Shown: positions 26,668 through 35,247 of the stretch, piece after piece
Layout of the letters: each line of letters opens with the position of its first letter
Position numbering within the stretch: position 1 is the stretch's first letter
Assembly: GCF_024733565.1 (NCBI RefSeq)
Contig: NZ_JANIOC010000003.1
Span: 1-64,000, forward strand
From: Rossellomorea sp. SC111
Lineage (GTDB): Bacteria > Bacillota > Bacilli > Bacillales > Bacillaceae_B
Direction of reading: 5' to 3'
DNA length: 64,000 nucleotides
The notes under the pieces: model-generated
Seen by the model: only the letters and a program-made list of their open reading frames with translations
Databases searched by the model: none
Told to the model about the DNA's origin: nothing
Program-made: the position numbers and the translations under genes

Positions 26668-28071
26668 TCATTTCAATAATTTCTTGAGAATCTGCATTCC
26701 GAATCGTGCGCTTGGATATCGGAAGCTCATATCGAATTTCGTCGTTTGCTTCAAGATGCTCTTATAATGGGAAAAGGTTGAAAAGCTCGATTCCCCGTGA
26801 TAATTTCCTATACCACTCTCCCCTACCCCGCCGAAAGGAAGATAAGGTGTTACGATGTGCATAAGGGTATCATTCACACATCCACCCCCATAAGAAATCG
26901 ATTCATTGATTTTCTCTTCTGTGATGGGGTTTTCCGTGAACAGATAAAGCGCCAAGGGTTTCGGCCGCTCCGTTACAAAATCGATGACCTCATCGAGATC
27001 TTCATACTCTATGACAGGAAAAATCGGTCCGAATATTTCATCCTGCATCACAGGTACCGAAAAATCCCTCGGCTCCATTAATGTCGGTTCGATTTTCAGG
27101 GTGCCGGGATCCACATTGCCCCCCAAGAGGATTTCCCCGTCTTCTAAATAGCCCCTCAAACGATTGAAATGCCTCTCGTTGACAATCCGGCCGAATTTAT
27201 CGCTGATAAGCGGTTCTGTTCCATAAAAGTCAATCACGGTTTTCTTAAATTCAGTGATGAATTCATCTTTCTTGCTTTTATGAATAAATAAATAATCCGG
27301 TGCGATGCAAGTCTGTCCTGCATTTGTCACTTTCCCGAAAGCGATACGCTTGGCGGCAAGCGGGATATCCGCCGTTTCATCGACAATACACGGGCTTTTT
27401 CCACCGAGTTCAAGAGTTACCGGAATCAACTGCTTGGCGGCGGCTTCCATGACCACTTTCCCGACAGGCACACTCCCGGTGAAAAAAATATAATCAAAAG
27501 GTTGCTTAAGGAGATTCTGGGTCGTCTCCACCCCGCCCTCTATGACGAAGATCTGCCTTGGATCAAAATGTGTGTTGATCAGTTGAGCGAGTAATGCAGA
27601 AGTCGTCGGGGTGAGCTCTGACGGTTTTATGATCGCCGTATTACCTGCTGCAATCGCTCCGATGACCGGTGCCAGGGCAAGCTGGATGGGATAATTCCAC
27701 GGTGCGATGATCAAGGTGACTCCGTATGGCTCCGGCACCGTATAGGCCTTCGATCCAATATGGGTCTTCGCCGTTTTCACTTTTTTCGGTTCTGCCCACT
27801 CATCGATATTCTTAAGGACAAAACGAATTTCCTCCAAAAGGATGCCGATTTCTGTCACATACGCTTCCATCTCGGATTTATTCAAGTCCTTTTTTAGGGC
27901 GCTGATGATTTCTTTTTCATGATTTTTTATGACAGTGGAGAATGTTTCCAACAAATCTTTTCTGTATTGAAGGGGACGGGTCACCCCGGACTTAAAAAAT
28001 TGCTTATGCTGTTGAAGACTTGCTTCTATCGCCTCGAGAGAAGCTTCCTCTATGAACAATTCAGTAGACAT
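26668..28071 (-). CDS. Aldehyde dehydrogenase, class 3-like (YwdH type), 467 aa
   Basis: Oxidises aldehydes (probably medium or long-chain) with NAD(P)+. ALDH fold over the full length: IIAPWNYPIQ near 125-134, catalytic Glu in TLELGGKSP and catalytic Cys in NAGQTCIAPDY. The C-terminus ends in a basic hydrophobic segment (SARFGMQILKKLLK), as in membrane-associated ALDH3 enzymes. GGAGGGAAACAA precedes ATG. Similar to B. subtilis YwdH/AldX. A 20-bp palindrome overlaps its putative promoter, so it may have local control. Confidence 0.9.
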   Translation of the reverse strand: MSTELFIEEASLEAIEASLQQHKQFFKSGVTRPLQYRKDLLETFSTVIKNHEKEIISALKKDLNKSEMEAYVTEIGILLEEIRFVLKNIDEWAEPKKVKTAKTHIGSKAYTVPEPYGVTLIIAPWNYPIQLALAPVIGAIAAGNTAIIKPSELTPTTSALLAQLINTHFDPRQIFVIEGGVETTQNLLKQPFDYIFFTGSVPVGKVVMEAAAKQLIPVTLELGGKSPCIVDETADIPLAAKRIAFGKVTNAGQTCIAPDYLFIHKSKKDEFITEFKKTVIDFYGTEPLISDKFGRIVNERHFNRLRGYLEDGEILLGGNVDPGTLKIEPTLMEPRDFSVPVMQDEIFGPIFPVIEYEDLDEVIDFVTERPKPLALYLFTENPITEEKINESISYGGGCVNDTLMHIVTPYLPFGGVGESGIGNYHGESSFSTFSHYKSILKQTTKFDMSFRYPSARFGMQILKKLLK

Positions 28072-28092
28072 TTGTTTCCCTCCGAATCTTTA

Positions 28093-28112
28093 ATGTTTAT
28101 ACGTTTAAACAT
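28093..28112. promoter_or_regulatory. Near-perfect 20-bp palindrome, possible operator of the aldehyde dehydrogenase gene
   Basis: ATGTTTATACGTTTAAACAT is a palindrome apart from one pair of positions. It overlaps the start of the -10 box at 28108-28113 and lies 22 bp before the ATG. Regulator unknown. Confidence 0.45.
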
Positions 28113-28135
28113 AAGAACAAAAATTCCACGTGCAA
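28108..28135 (-). promoter_or_regulatory. Candidate promoter of the aldehyde dehydrogenase gene
   Basis: Minus strand TTGCAC (28135-28130), 16-bp spacer, TATGTT (28113-28108). Confidence 0.4.
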
Positions 28136-28272
28136 TGTACATACACCTATGCCCATTTTCAGTGATTTTACCCTAAACCACCGCTTCCTAATCATTCTAC
28201 ATTCATTTCGGGAACTCCTTTAATTAAAATGGCTCTTTTCGTAAACTTTGTTGCTATGTAAGGTAGAGAGTA

Positions 28273-28325
28273 GTGGTTGATTTCCACTTCAGGTGCCCGC
28301 TTTCCGCGGGGCGTGAGTTGAGCAC
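28273..28325 (+). repeat. Dispersed repeat, family 2, copy 2
   Basis: GTGGTTGATTTCC..., then GTGCCCGCTTTCCGCGGGG and CGTGAGTTGAGC, nearly the same as the reverse complement of 19734-19785. Only the outer arm of the larger element is present. Confidence 0.7.
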
Positions 28326-28473
28326 CTTCCACTACAATCACTTTATTGGTATGGAGGATTAATCTACTTCTGTACACCTCTAGAAAAACATCATTTTCTA
28401 TGAGCGGTGTGGTCAATTTGCTGTTTCATTCGTTTTTCACTGGTAAGCTCTGTCACGCTATCTCATTTAGATT

Positions 28474-28585
28474 GGGAGGGGAATGGCGTAGACTCCTGCG
28501 GAAAAACGGACGAGACAAGACCCCGCAGCGAATGCGAGGAGGCTTGGCCGTTCGTCCGCCGGAAAGCGAAGCTGTTCCCCTCACC
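28474..28585 (-). repeat. Dispersed repeat, family 1, copy 2
   Basis: GC-rich 112-bp block with inverted ends GAGGGGAA / TTCCCCTC. In reverse complement it aligns with 19133-19263 (CTTCGCTTTCC, GCCTCCTCG, GCGGGGTCT, TTTTTCCG-AGGAGTCT). The open frames crossing it have no ribosome sites and are treated as accidental. Confidence 0.7.
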
Positions 28586-28656
28586 ATCTATCCATACACA
28601 CATAGACAGAGCCTCAGAATTCCTATGTTAGAAAACAACAATTTTTGCGAAAAGAG

Positions 28657-28703
28657 TTAATAAAAAAAGAACGCACCTCATATAAAATGAGAATACGTTC
28701 TTC
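28657..28703 (-). terminator. rocG terminator
   Basis: Minus strand AAGAACG-AT-CTCAT ... ATGAG-CGTTCTT hairpin followed by seven T, 16 bp after the stop codon. A GCGAAAAG / TTTTTGCG-type boundary of the repeat island lies just beyond. Confidence 0.75.
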
Positions 28704-28718
28704 TTATTCATGCGATCG

Positions 28719-29972
28719 TTACACCCAACCTCTAAATCTTGAGGCTTCAGCCATTTTGCGTGCGCCGACCATGTATGCGGCTAGTCGCATATTCACTCGA
28801 CGATTCTGTGATGTTTCGTATACATTGTTGAAAGCTTCGACAAGTTTAGCATAAAGCTTCTCGTTTACTTCTTCTTCTGTCCAGTAGTACCCTTGATTGT
28901 TCTGAACCCATTCGAAATAAGAAACCGTTACTCCACCGGCACTTGCAAGGACGTCCGGTACAAGGAGGATCCCTCTCTCGGAAAGGATTCGTGTAGCTTC
29001 AAAGGTAGTAGGACCGTTTGCAGCTTCTACTACAATGGATGCTTTAATATCATAGACATTCTCTTCTGTGATCTGGTTTGAAATCGCTGCAGGTACAAGG
29101 ATGTCACACTCGAGTTCCAGTAATTCCTTATTTGAAATCGTGTTTTCAAATAAAGTCGTTACGGTACCGAAGCTGTCCCTGCGATCCAACAGATAATCAA
29201 TATCCAAACCTGCCGGATCATGGAGCGCACCATGAGCATCGGAAATCGCGATGACCTTCGCACCTGCATCATTCATGAATTTCGCAAGGAAACTTCCGGC
29301 ATTACCAAATCCCTGGATGACGACTCGTGCCCCTTTAATATCGATGCCGCGTTTCTTTGCTGCTTGTTCGATACAGATGGTCACACCTTGAGCCGTTGCT
29401 TTTTCACGACCTTGGGAGCCACCGAGGACAATCGGTTTTCCCGTAATGAATCCTGGTGAGTCATTTTCACGAAGACGACTGTATTCATCCATCATCCAAG
29501 CCATGATCTGAGAGTTTGTGTACACATCAGGTGCCGGGATATCCTTTGTCGGCCCAACAATCTGACTGATGGCACGTACGTAGCCGCGGCTGAGCTTTTC
29601 CAGTTCAGTGAAGGACATTGTTCGCGGATCACAGATGATTCCGCCCTTCCCTCCGCCATATGGCAGATCCACGATGCCGCATTTCAAGCTCATCCACATG
29701 GATAAAGCCTTAACTTCCTCTTCATCCACTTCAGGATGAAATCGTACTCCGCCCTTTGTTGGACCCACTGCATCGTTATGTTGTGCACGATAGCCTGTAA
29801 ATACTTTGATACTGCCATCGTCCATTCGAACAGGAATCCGGACGGTCAACATACGGATCGGCTCTTTCAGGAGTTCATACATTTCTTCCGTATATCCAAG
29901 CTTTGATAAAGCATCATTGATGACATGCTGTGTAGAAGTAAACAGATTAAGGTTTTCTCCCATTGTAAACAT
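28719..29972 (-). CDS. rocG: NAD-specific glutamate dehydrogenase, 417 aa
   Basis: Catabolic deamination of glutamate to 2-oxoglutarate and ammonia, the last step of arginine/ornithine use. Glu/Leu/Phe/Val DH fold: VGPTKGGVRFHP near 70-81, catalytic-lysine loop LPYGGGKGGI near 102-111, nucleotide-binding GFGNAGS, and the conserved C-terminal end ASRFRGWV. Could equally be named gudB; rocG is chosen because rocD and a RocR-like gene adjoin. No peptide duplication of the cryptic gudB type is seen. ATG has GAGGCGA close upstream; ATG three codons later is an alternative. Confidence 0.93.
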   Translation of the reverse strand: MFTMGENLNLFTSTQHVINDALSKLGYTEEMYELLKEPIRMLTVRIPVRMDDGSIKVFTGYRAQHNDAVGPTKGGVRFHPEVDEEEVKALSMWMSLKCGIVDLPYGGGKGGIICDPRTMSFTELEKLSRGYVRAISQIVGPTKDIPAPDVYTNSQIMAWMMDEYSRLRENDSPGFITGKPIVLGGSQGREKATAQGVTICIEQAAKKRGIDIKGARVVIQGFGNAGSFLAKFMNDAGAKVIAISDAHGALHDPAGLDIDYLLDRRDSFGTVTTLFENTISNKELLELECDILVPAAISNQITEENVYDIKASIVVEAANGPTTFEATRILSERGILLVPDVLASAGGVTVSYFEWVQNNQGYYWTEEEVNEKLYAKLVEAFNNVYETSQNRRVNMRLAAYMVGARKMAEASRFRGWV

Positions 29973-30005
29973 TCGCCTCTTTATTATGTGATCTGAAACG
30001 TTGTT

Positions 30006-30014
30006 ATTGTAACA
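30006..30014 (-). promoter_or_regulatory. Extended -10 promoter of rocG
   Basis: Minus strand TGTTACAAT: an extended TGN before TACAAT, about 34 bp upstream of the rocG ATG, without a good -35. This looks like sigma-A, not a sigma-54 promoter. Confidence 0.45.
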
Positions 30015-30116
30015 TATTACCGTATCTTAAACCATTGACTTGGGAAAGAAATAATTTTTATTTCCAAGGGTTTTCAGGCCTATTCAAGAAAAAAACTTCT
30101 CAGCCGCCTGGTGATA

Positions 30117-31310
30117 TCAAGACAGTACTTTCTTGATTCTTTCGATGGCCCAATCGAGGTCTTCTTGTGAAATGACCAGCGGCGGGGCGAAACGGATGAC
30201 TGTATCATGCGTTTCTTTACAAAGCAGTCCTTCTTCTTTCAGTTGTTCACAGTATTTGCGGGCAGGTTCTGTCAGTTCCACTCCGATAAATAATCCGCTG
30301 CCACGAACTTCCTTAATCATAGGATTATCTATCTCACGAAGTTTACTCATAAAGTATTCTCCCATTTGAAGGGAACGGCCTGCAAGATCTTCATCGATCA
30401 ATACATCGAGGGAGGCAACAGACACCGCGCATGCCATTGGATTACCCCCGAATGTTGATCCATGGGAGCCCGGATTGAATACGCCCAGTACTTCTTCATC
30501 TGCAACCACACATGAAATCGGGAATACTCCCCCACCAAGTGCTTTTCCTAAAATGTACATATCAGGATCGACATCTTCCCACTCACATGCAAACATTTTT
30601 CCGGAACGGGCCAGCCCGGCCTGGATTTCATCTGCAATGAACAGGACATTATTTTCTTTACATAATTCATAAGCCGCTTTCAGGAAGCCTTTTGGAGGGA
30701 ATACGATCCCTGCTTCCCCTTGGATCGGTTCGATGAGGAACGCAGCTGTGTTTGGTGTGATTGCTTCTTTCAACGCATCAAGGTCCCCGTAAGGAATCAG
30801 ATTGATACCCGGAAGCATCGGACCGAAACCGCGCTTGTATTCCTCTTCAGAAGAAAGGGATACAGCTGTCATCGTCCTGCCGTGGAAGTTTCCGTTACAT
30901 GCGATGATTTCAGCACTGTTTTCGGCAACCCCTTTTACATCGTATGCCCAGCGGCGAGCTGTCTTGATCGCCGTTTCCACAGCCTCAGCACCCGTGTTCA
31001 TTGGAAGCGCCATGTCTTTACCTGTCAGCTTACAGATTTTCTCATACCAAGGGGCCAATTGATCATTATGGAACGCGCGTGACGTCAGTGTCACACGGTC
31101 TGCCTGATCTTTCAGTGCCTGGATGATCTTTGGATGACGATGTCCCTGGTTTACGGCTGAATAGGCGCTGAGCATATCCATATACTTATTGCCTTCAGGA
31201 TCCTTTACCCATACACCTTCCGCTTCTGAAATAACGATTGGCAACGGAAGATAATTCTTCGCACCATACTTTTCTGTTTGTTCAATAATCGAATGCGTAC
31301 TTACTGTCAT
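30117..31310 (-). CDS. rocD: Ornithine aminotransferase, 397 aa
   Basis: Transfers the delta-amino group of ornithine to 2-oxoglutarate, giving glutamate semialdehyde and glutamate. Class III PLP aminotransferase: [13 protein letters not shown], the [10 protein letters not shown] segment, [12 protein letters not shown] (Asp on PLP nitrogen) and the PLP lysine in [10 protein letters not shown]. Length and sequence are typical of Bacillus RocD. TAAGGAGGAATCAGT precedes ATG. It is 144 bp upstream of rocG on the same strand and divergent from the rocR-like gene; no clear -24/-12 promoter was found before it. Confidence 0.95.
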   Translation of the reverse strand: MTVSTHSIIEQTEKYGAKNYLPLPIVISEAEGVWVKDPEGNKYMDMLSAYSAVNQGHRHPKIIQALKDQADRVTLTSRAFHNDQLAPWYEKICKLTGKDMALPMNTGAEAVETAIKTARRWAYDVKGVAENSAEIIACNGNFHGRTMTAVSLSSEEEYKRGFGPMLPGINLIPYGDLDALKEAITPNTAAFLIEPIQGEAGIVFPPKGFLKAAYELCKENNVLFIADEIQAGLARSGKMFACEWEDVDPDMYILGKALGGGVFPISCVVADEEVLGVFNPGSHGSTFGGNPMACAVSVASLDVLIDEDLAGRSLQMGEYFMSKLREIDNPMIKEVRGSGLFIGVELTEPARKYCEQLKEEGLLCKETHDTVIRFAPPLVISQEDLDWAIERIKKVLS

Positions 31311-31472
31311 ACTGATTCCTCCTTACAAATTTTAAAACTTTATCTTATTTATAAAAGGATGGAGCCCCTTGTTCAAAGGCCCCTCCCGTCTTCACTCGTT
31401 TTTGCTTGAAGGTGAAGCAGAAGATCATCCGGTCTGCCCCCTTTAAACAAAGATTTTATTCTTCTTCATCAC

Positions 31473-31497
31473 AAATGTGCAAAAAAAATTTGCATTT
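31473..31497. promoter_or_regulatory. Inverted repeat TGCAAA/TTTGCA, possible RocR-type binding site
   Basis: AAATGTGCAAA - AAAAA - TTTGCATTT. A second partial copy, AATGCAAAAGATAGTTGCGTTTT, lies at 31520-31542. Both are in the rocD/rocR spacer and resemble in position and AT-rich palindromic style the activator sites of arginine-catabolism genes. Assignment is inference. Confidence 0.4.
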
Positions 31498-31519
31498 AGA
31501 AAACCCTTACACTTATAAT
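31490..31519 (+). promoter_or_regulatory. Candidate promoter of the rocR-like gene
   Basis: TTGCAT, 18-bp spacer, perfect TATAAT. It overlaps the inverted repeat at 31473-31497, so binding there could control the regulator's own transcription. The leader to the ATG would be about 180 nt. Confidence 0.5.
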
Positions 31520-31705
31520 AATGCAAAAGATAGTTGCGTTTTTCAAGAGTTTTTTAAAAATTTTTTATAATTCCACTCTTTTTGCGATTTCCACTGAGAA
31601 GAAGGCTTGCACCCATCCATGTCAAAATGGAAACTTCGCACAAATAGTTATAAAAATAGACGTTTTGCTGTAAGAACCAATGTTTAAAAAGAGGTGAGAA
31701 ACATC

Positions 31706-33088
31706 ATGCTGGAATCTGAAAAACGGTTGTATATGTACGAAAAAGTCGCTGAACATCTCGAATCAGGCGTCCATGTCATTGATTCTACCGGGAGAACCAT
31801 CATCTACAATCGCAAGATGCGTGAGATCGAAGGAATGGGAATTGAAGACGTCCTCGATAAAAATCTGCTGGATGTTTTTCAATTTCACTCCGAGGAAGAG
31901 AGCACCCTTTTAAAGGTCCTGAAAACAAATAATCCTACCCTTAATGTAAAGCAGACCTACTTTAATATGAACGGAATCGAAATCACGACGATGAATGACA
32001 CATTCCCGATTTTTCACGATGAGGAACTGATCGGAGCCATCGAAATTGCCAGGGACATCACAAAACTTGAGAAGGTCATGAGGGATCATATACATAAAAA
32101 GCCCAGCAGCTTCTTCACGTTTGACAGCATCATCGGGCACCACCCGCGCCTCAAGGACGCTGTCGAAACAGGAAAGCAGGCGACGCGGACCTCTTCCCCT
32201 GTCTTGATCTGCGGCGAAATCGGGACTGGGAAAGAACTGTTCGCCCAAAGCATTCACAACGACAGCGCCCGTGCCAACCATCCCTTCATCACCCAGAATT
32301 GCTCTTCTTTGCGCGATAACACGCTCGAAGAAATTCTCTTTAACGACACGCGGAAGGGGAAAGATCCTAAAGACCGCCGTCCCTCTCTCTTCCGGCAGGC
32401 CCAAGGAGGAACACTCCTCCTCGACGAAATCAACTCATTAACCCCTTCCCTCCAGGAGAAACTACTAAACTTCTTCTCAAGAGGGACGGACCTTCCATTT
32501 GACGTGAGGGTGATCGCGACGGTGAACGAGGATCCGATCGACGCCATTGCAGAAGGACGGTTATTGAAGGATCTTTATTATCGTCTCAGCATCGTTTCTG
32601 TCTTCATCCCTTCTCTCCGTTCGAGAAAGGAGGACCTGCCTGAGCTTGTGGATTATTTCATCAATCAGTTCAACCATCACTTCGCCATGAATATTAAAGG
32701 GATCTCCGATGAAGTGCGTGAAATATTCCAGCAGTATGACTGGCCGGGGAACGTGCGGGAGCTCGAGCATGTCATGGAAGGGGCATTCAATCTCGTAGGG
32801 TTCGAGGAGGAAATAGGGTTCAAGCATCTTCCATTTGGATTCAGGCAGAGGGTCCATCATACGGCAACAGGTGACGAAAGCCGGGATGGATCGGAATTCC
32901 TCTATCAATCAGGAACGGAAATCAAGCCATTAGAGCTTTTCATAGAGGAAGCAGAAACCTATTATATTCAGAAAGCATTGAAATACCATGAATTCAATAT
33001 TACCAAGACCGCGAAATCACTGGGGATGAGCAGACAGAACTTGCAGTACCGGATACGGAAGTACGGGATCGAGCGGAATTCGTTTTAA
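31706..33088 (+). CDS. rocR: RocR-like enhancer-binding-type regulator lacking the GAFTGA loop, 460 aa
   Basis: Resembles RocR, the sigma-54-dependent activator of arginine and ornithine catabolism. PAS sensor (residues 10-125; GVHVIDSTGRTIIYNRKM), AAA+ domain (about 140-365) with Walker A GEIGTGKE (170-177), Walker B GGTLLLDEI (234-242), arginine-finger region YYRLSIV and DWPGNVRELEH, then a Fis-type HTH (NITKTAKSLGMSRQNLQYRI). The GAFTGA loop that contacts sigma-54 should lie near 215-222 but reads TRKGKDPKDRR, and the 252-267 segment is about 8 residues shorter than usual. Start ATG 31706 (GAGGTGAG upstream); an earlier GTG lies inside that site. Length equals RocR (461). Confidence 0.88.
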   Translation: MLESEKRLYMYEKVAEHLESGVHVIDSTGRTIIYNRKMREIEGMGIEDVLDKNLLDVFQFHSEEESTLLKVLKTNNPTLNVKQTYFNMNGIEITTMNDTFPIFHDEELIGAIEIARDITKLEKVMRDHIHKKPSSFFTFDSIIGHHPRLKDAVETGKQATRTSSPVLICGEIGTGKELFAQSIHNDSARANHPFITQNCSSLRDNTLEEILFNDTRKGKDPKDRRPSLFRQAQGGTLLLDEINSLTPSLQEKLLNFFSRGTDLPFDVRVIATVNEDPIDAIAEGRLLKDLYYRLSIVSVFIPSLRSRKEDLPELVDYFINQFNHHFAMNIKGISDEVREIFQQYDWPGNVRELEHVMEGAFNLVGFEEEIGFKHLPFGFRQRVHHTATGDESRDGSEFLYQSGTEIKPLELFIEEAETYYIQKALKYHEFNITKTAKSLGMSRQNLQYRIRKYGIERNSF

Positions 33089-33098
33089 ATAGTCGGGA

Positions 33099-33130
33099 GC
33101 CACTTTCATTTTTGGGGGAGTGGTTTTTTT
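33099..33130 (+). terminator. rocR terminator
   Basis: CCACT ... AGTGG followed by seven T, 11 bp after the stop codon; short stem. Confidence 0.6.
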
Positions 33131-33165
33131 GCGGGGTTGAGAGGTGGTAAGACCGCTTCACACCG

Positions 33166-33200
33166 CAAAATAGAGACAACCTATGAAACAGGCTGCCTCT
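33166..33200 (-). terminator. Terminator of the aldehyde dehydrogenase/DUF779 operon
   Basis: Minus strand AGAGGCAGCCT - GTTTCAT - AGGTTGTCTCT then ATTTTG; 17 bp after the DUF779 stop. Confidence 0.65.
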
Positions 33201-33217
33201 AAAAGGGATAAGCAATC

Positions 33218-33550
33218 TTACACTTTCATCAATTTAGAATCTGTAATGAAACGTACACCTTCCGTAGATTCGAGGGAGAATACTCCCCCTCTACCTTCTC
33301 TCACATCCAATATGATCCGGAAATGCTTCCAATATTCATATTGTTGTTCGTTCATATAAAAAGGACAGTCGGCTACAGTACCTACCAATACATCACTGTC
33401 TCCGATGATCAGATCATCTTGACTCAAACACATAGGGGAACTGCCATCACAACATCCACCTGACTGATGAAACAGGAGGGCACCGTGCTTTCCCTTTAAC
33501 ATTTCAATCAACTGGAGAGCTTGTTCTGTCGCCTCTAGTCGCTGTTCCAT
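33218..33550 (-). CDS. DUF779 protein, 110 aa
   Basis: DUF779 proteins are encoded beside acetaldehyde-type dehydrogenases and are thought to help them, but the function is not established. Cysteine-rich motif HQSGGCCDGSSPMC at about residues 28-41 could bind metal, and the C-terminal half is FRIILDVREGRGGVFSLE. Starts one base after the stop of the aldehyde dehydrogenase, so the two are clearly one operon. Length is typical for the family. Confidence 0.88.
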   Translation of the reverse strand: MEQRLEATEQALQLIEMLKGKHGALLFHQSGGCCDGSSPMCLSQDDLIIGDSDVLVGTVADCPFYMNEQQYEYWKHFRIILDVREGRGGVFSLESTEGVRFITDSKLMKV

Positions 33551-33551
33551 T

Positions 33552-35072
33552 TTAGAAGAATCCTAACGCTTTAGGACTATAGCTGACTAGTAAATTCTTC
33601 GTTTGTTGATAGTGGGACAACATCATTTTATGATTTTCACGACCGATACCGGACATTTTGTAGCCTCCGAATGCTGCGTGTGCCGGGTATTGATGGTAGC
33701 AGTTGGTCCATACGCGTCCTGCTTGAACCTCTCTGCCGAAACGGTAAGCCGTGTTCATATCACGCGTCCATACACCCGCACCAAGACCATAAAGAGTATC
33801 ATTGGCGATTTCAAGTGCTTCTTCTTTCGTCTTGAACGTTGTCACGGAAACAACCGGTCCAAAGATTTCTTCCTGGAATATACGCATTTTATTATCGCCT
33901 TTGAATACGGTCGGCTTCACATAGAACCCTGTCTCATGATCGCCTTCCAGTTTATTCTGCTCTCCACCGATCAGTACTTCTGCCCCTTCTTCTTTTCCGA
34001 TTTCAATATAAGAGAGGATCTTCTCTAATTGTTCCTGAGAAGCCTGGGCACCAAGCATCGTGTCCGTATCTAACGGGTTCCCCTGCTTGATTTGTTTCAC
34101 ACGTTCGATTGCGCGCTCCATGAACTTATCGTAGATGGATTCCTGGATCAGGGCTCTTGAAGGGCAGGTACACACTTCTCCCTGATTCAAGGCAAACATG
34201 ACGAACCCTTCGACTGCCTTGTCAAGGAAGTCATCATCCTGGTCCATGACATCTTCAAAGAAGATATTAGGTGATTTCCCGCCAAGCTCCAATGTAACAG
34301 GAATGATGTTCTGGGAAGCATATTGCATGATCAGGCGGCCGGTTGTCGTTTCACCCGTGAAGGCTACTTTGCCAACGCGCTTGCTCTGTGCAAGTGGCTT
34401 CCCTGCTTCCACTCCAAATCCTTGTACCACATTCAATACACCTTTTGGCAGCAGGTCTTCAATCAGTTCAACCAGTACCATGATGGATGCAGGCGTTTGC
34501 TCTGCCGGCTTCAATACCACACAGTTTCCTGCAGCAAGGGCAGGGGCGATCTTCCATACAGCCATCAGTATAGGGAAGTTCCAAGGGATGATCTGTGCCA
34601 CAACCCCGATTGGTTCATGGAAGTGATAAGAAACCGTATCGTTATCAATTTCTCCAAGTGATCCTTCCTGACCTCTGATACATCCGGCGAAGTAGCGGAA
34701 ATGATCGACCGCCAGCGGTAAGTCTGCAGCCATCGTTTCACGAACCGGCTTCCCGTTATCCCATGTTTCGGCTACTGCAAGCATGTCAAGATTCTCTTCC
34801 ATGCGATCAGCGATTTTGTTCAGGATATTGGCTCGTTCTGCTACAGACGTTTTCCCCCATGCGTCTTTCGCTGCATGCGCCGCATCCAAAGCCTTTTCAA
34901 CATCCTCTTTATTCGAACGGGCAATTTTGGTGAACACTTTTCCCGTTACAGGAGATACATTTTCAAAATACTCCCCGCTTGCCGGCGGAACATATTCCCC
35001 ACCGATAAAGTTCTCATACTTGTCTTTGAATTGGACCAACGAACCTTCTGTATTCGGATTGTTATAAAGCAT
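33552..35072 (-). CDS. Acetaldehyde-type aldehyde dehydrogenase (AldB/ExaC group), 506 aa
   Basis: Oxidises short aldehydes such as acetaldehyde to acids with NAD+. Class I/II ALDH fold: [28 protein letters not shown] near 160-180, catalytic Glu in [10 protein letters not shown] and catalytic Cys in [12 protein letters not shown], whose double-Cys form is typical of the AldB/ExaC group. AGGAGGAACTTAG precedes ATG. First gene of an operon with DUF779. A cre-like box 35 bp upstream suggests repression by CcpA when glucose is present. Confidence 0.94.
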   Translation of the reverse strand: MLYNNPNTEGSLVQFKDKYENFIGGEYVPPASGEYFENVSPVTGKVFTKIARSNKEDVEKALDAAHAAKDAWGKTSVAERANILNKIADRMEENLDMLAVAETWDNGKPVRETMAADLPLAVDHFRYFAGCIRGQEGSLGEIDNDTVSYHFHEPIGVVAQIIPWNFPILMAVWKIAPALAAGNCVVLKPAEQTPASIMVLVELIEDLLPKGVLNVVQGFGVEAGKPLAQSKRVGKVAFTGETTTGRLIMQYASQNIIPVTLELGGKSPNIFFEDVMDQDDDFLDKAVEGFVMFALNQGEVCTCPSRALIQESIYDKFMERAIERVKQIKQGNPLDTDTMLGAQASQEQLEKILSYIEIGKEEGAEVLIGGEQNKLEGDHETGFYVKPTVFKGDNKMRIFQEEIFGPVVSVTTFKTKEEALEIANDTLYGLGAGVWTRDMNTAYRFGREVQAGRVWTNCYHQYPAHAAFGGYKMSGIGRENHKMMLSHYQQTKNLLVSYSPKALGFF

Positions 35073-35106
35073 CTAAGTTCCTCCTGATTTTATGTATTTT
35101 TATTTA

Positions 35107-35120
35107 GTTAAGCGCTTTCA
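35107..35120. promoter_or_regulatory. cre-like site upstream of the aldehyde dehydrogenase
   Basis: GTTAAGCGCTTTCA matches 12 of 14 positions of TGNAARCGNWWWCA; 35 bp before the ATG. Confidence 0.55.
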
Positions 35121-35201
35121 TTTCTCATTATATGCCATTTAGGAGGTACGGACAAGTATATTGTTCCAAAATTCTTTATTTTTCGTTAATTTATGTTTCC
35201 G

Positions 35202-35232
35202 TAAAAAAACCGGCCCTCTATGGAGAGCCGGT
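35202..35232 (-). terminator. yugI terminator
   Basis: Minus strand ACCGGCTCTC - CATA - GAGGGCCGGT followed by seven T. Confidence 0.88.
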
Positions 35233-35247
35233 CTGTTTATACATCTA

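Noticed and set aside
28192..28660. Several open frames of 74-104 codons between the aldehyde dehydrogenase and rocG
   Set aside because: All cross repeat copies, lack start signals and have no domain-like pattern.
31320..31560. Sigma-54 (-24/-12) promoter before rocD
   Set aside because: The best match has only GG and GC at the right distance (CCGGATGATCTTCTGCTT), without the TGGCAC/TTGCA context; too weak to call.
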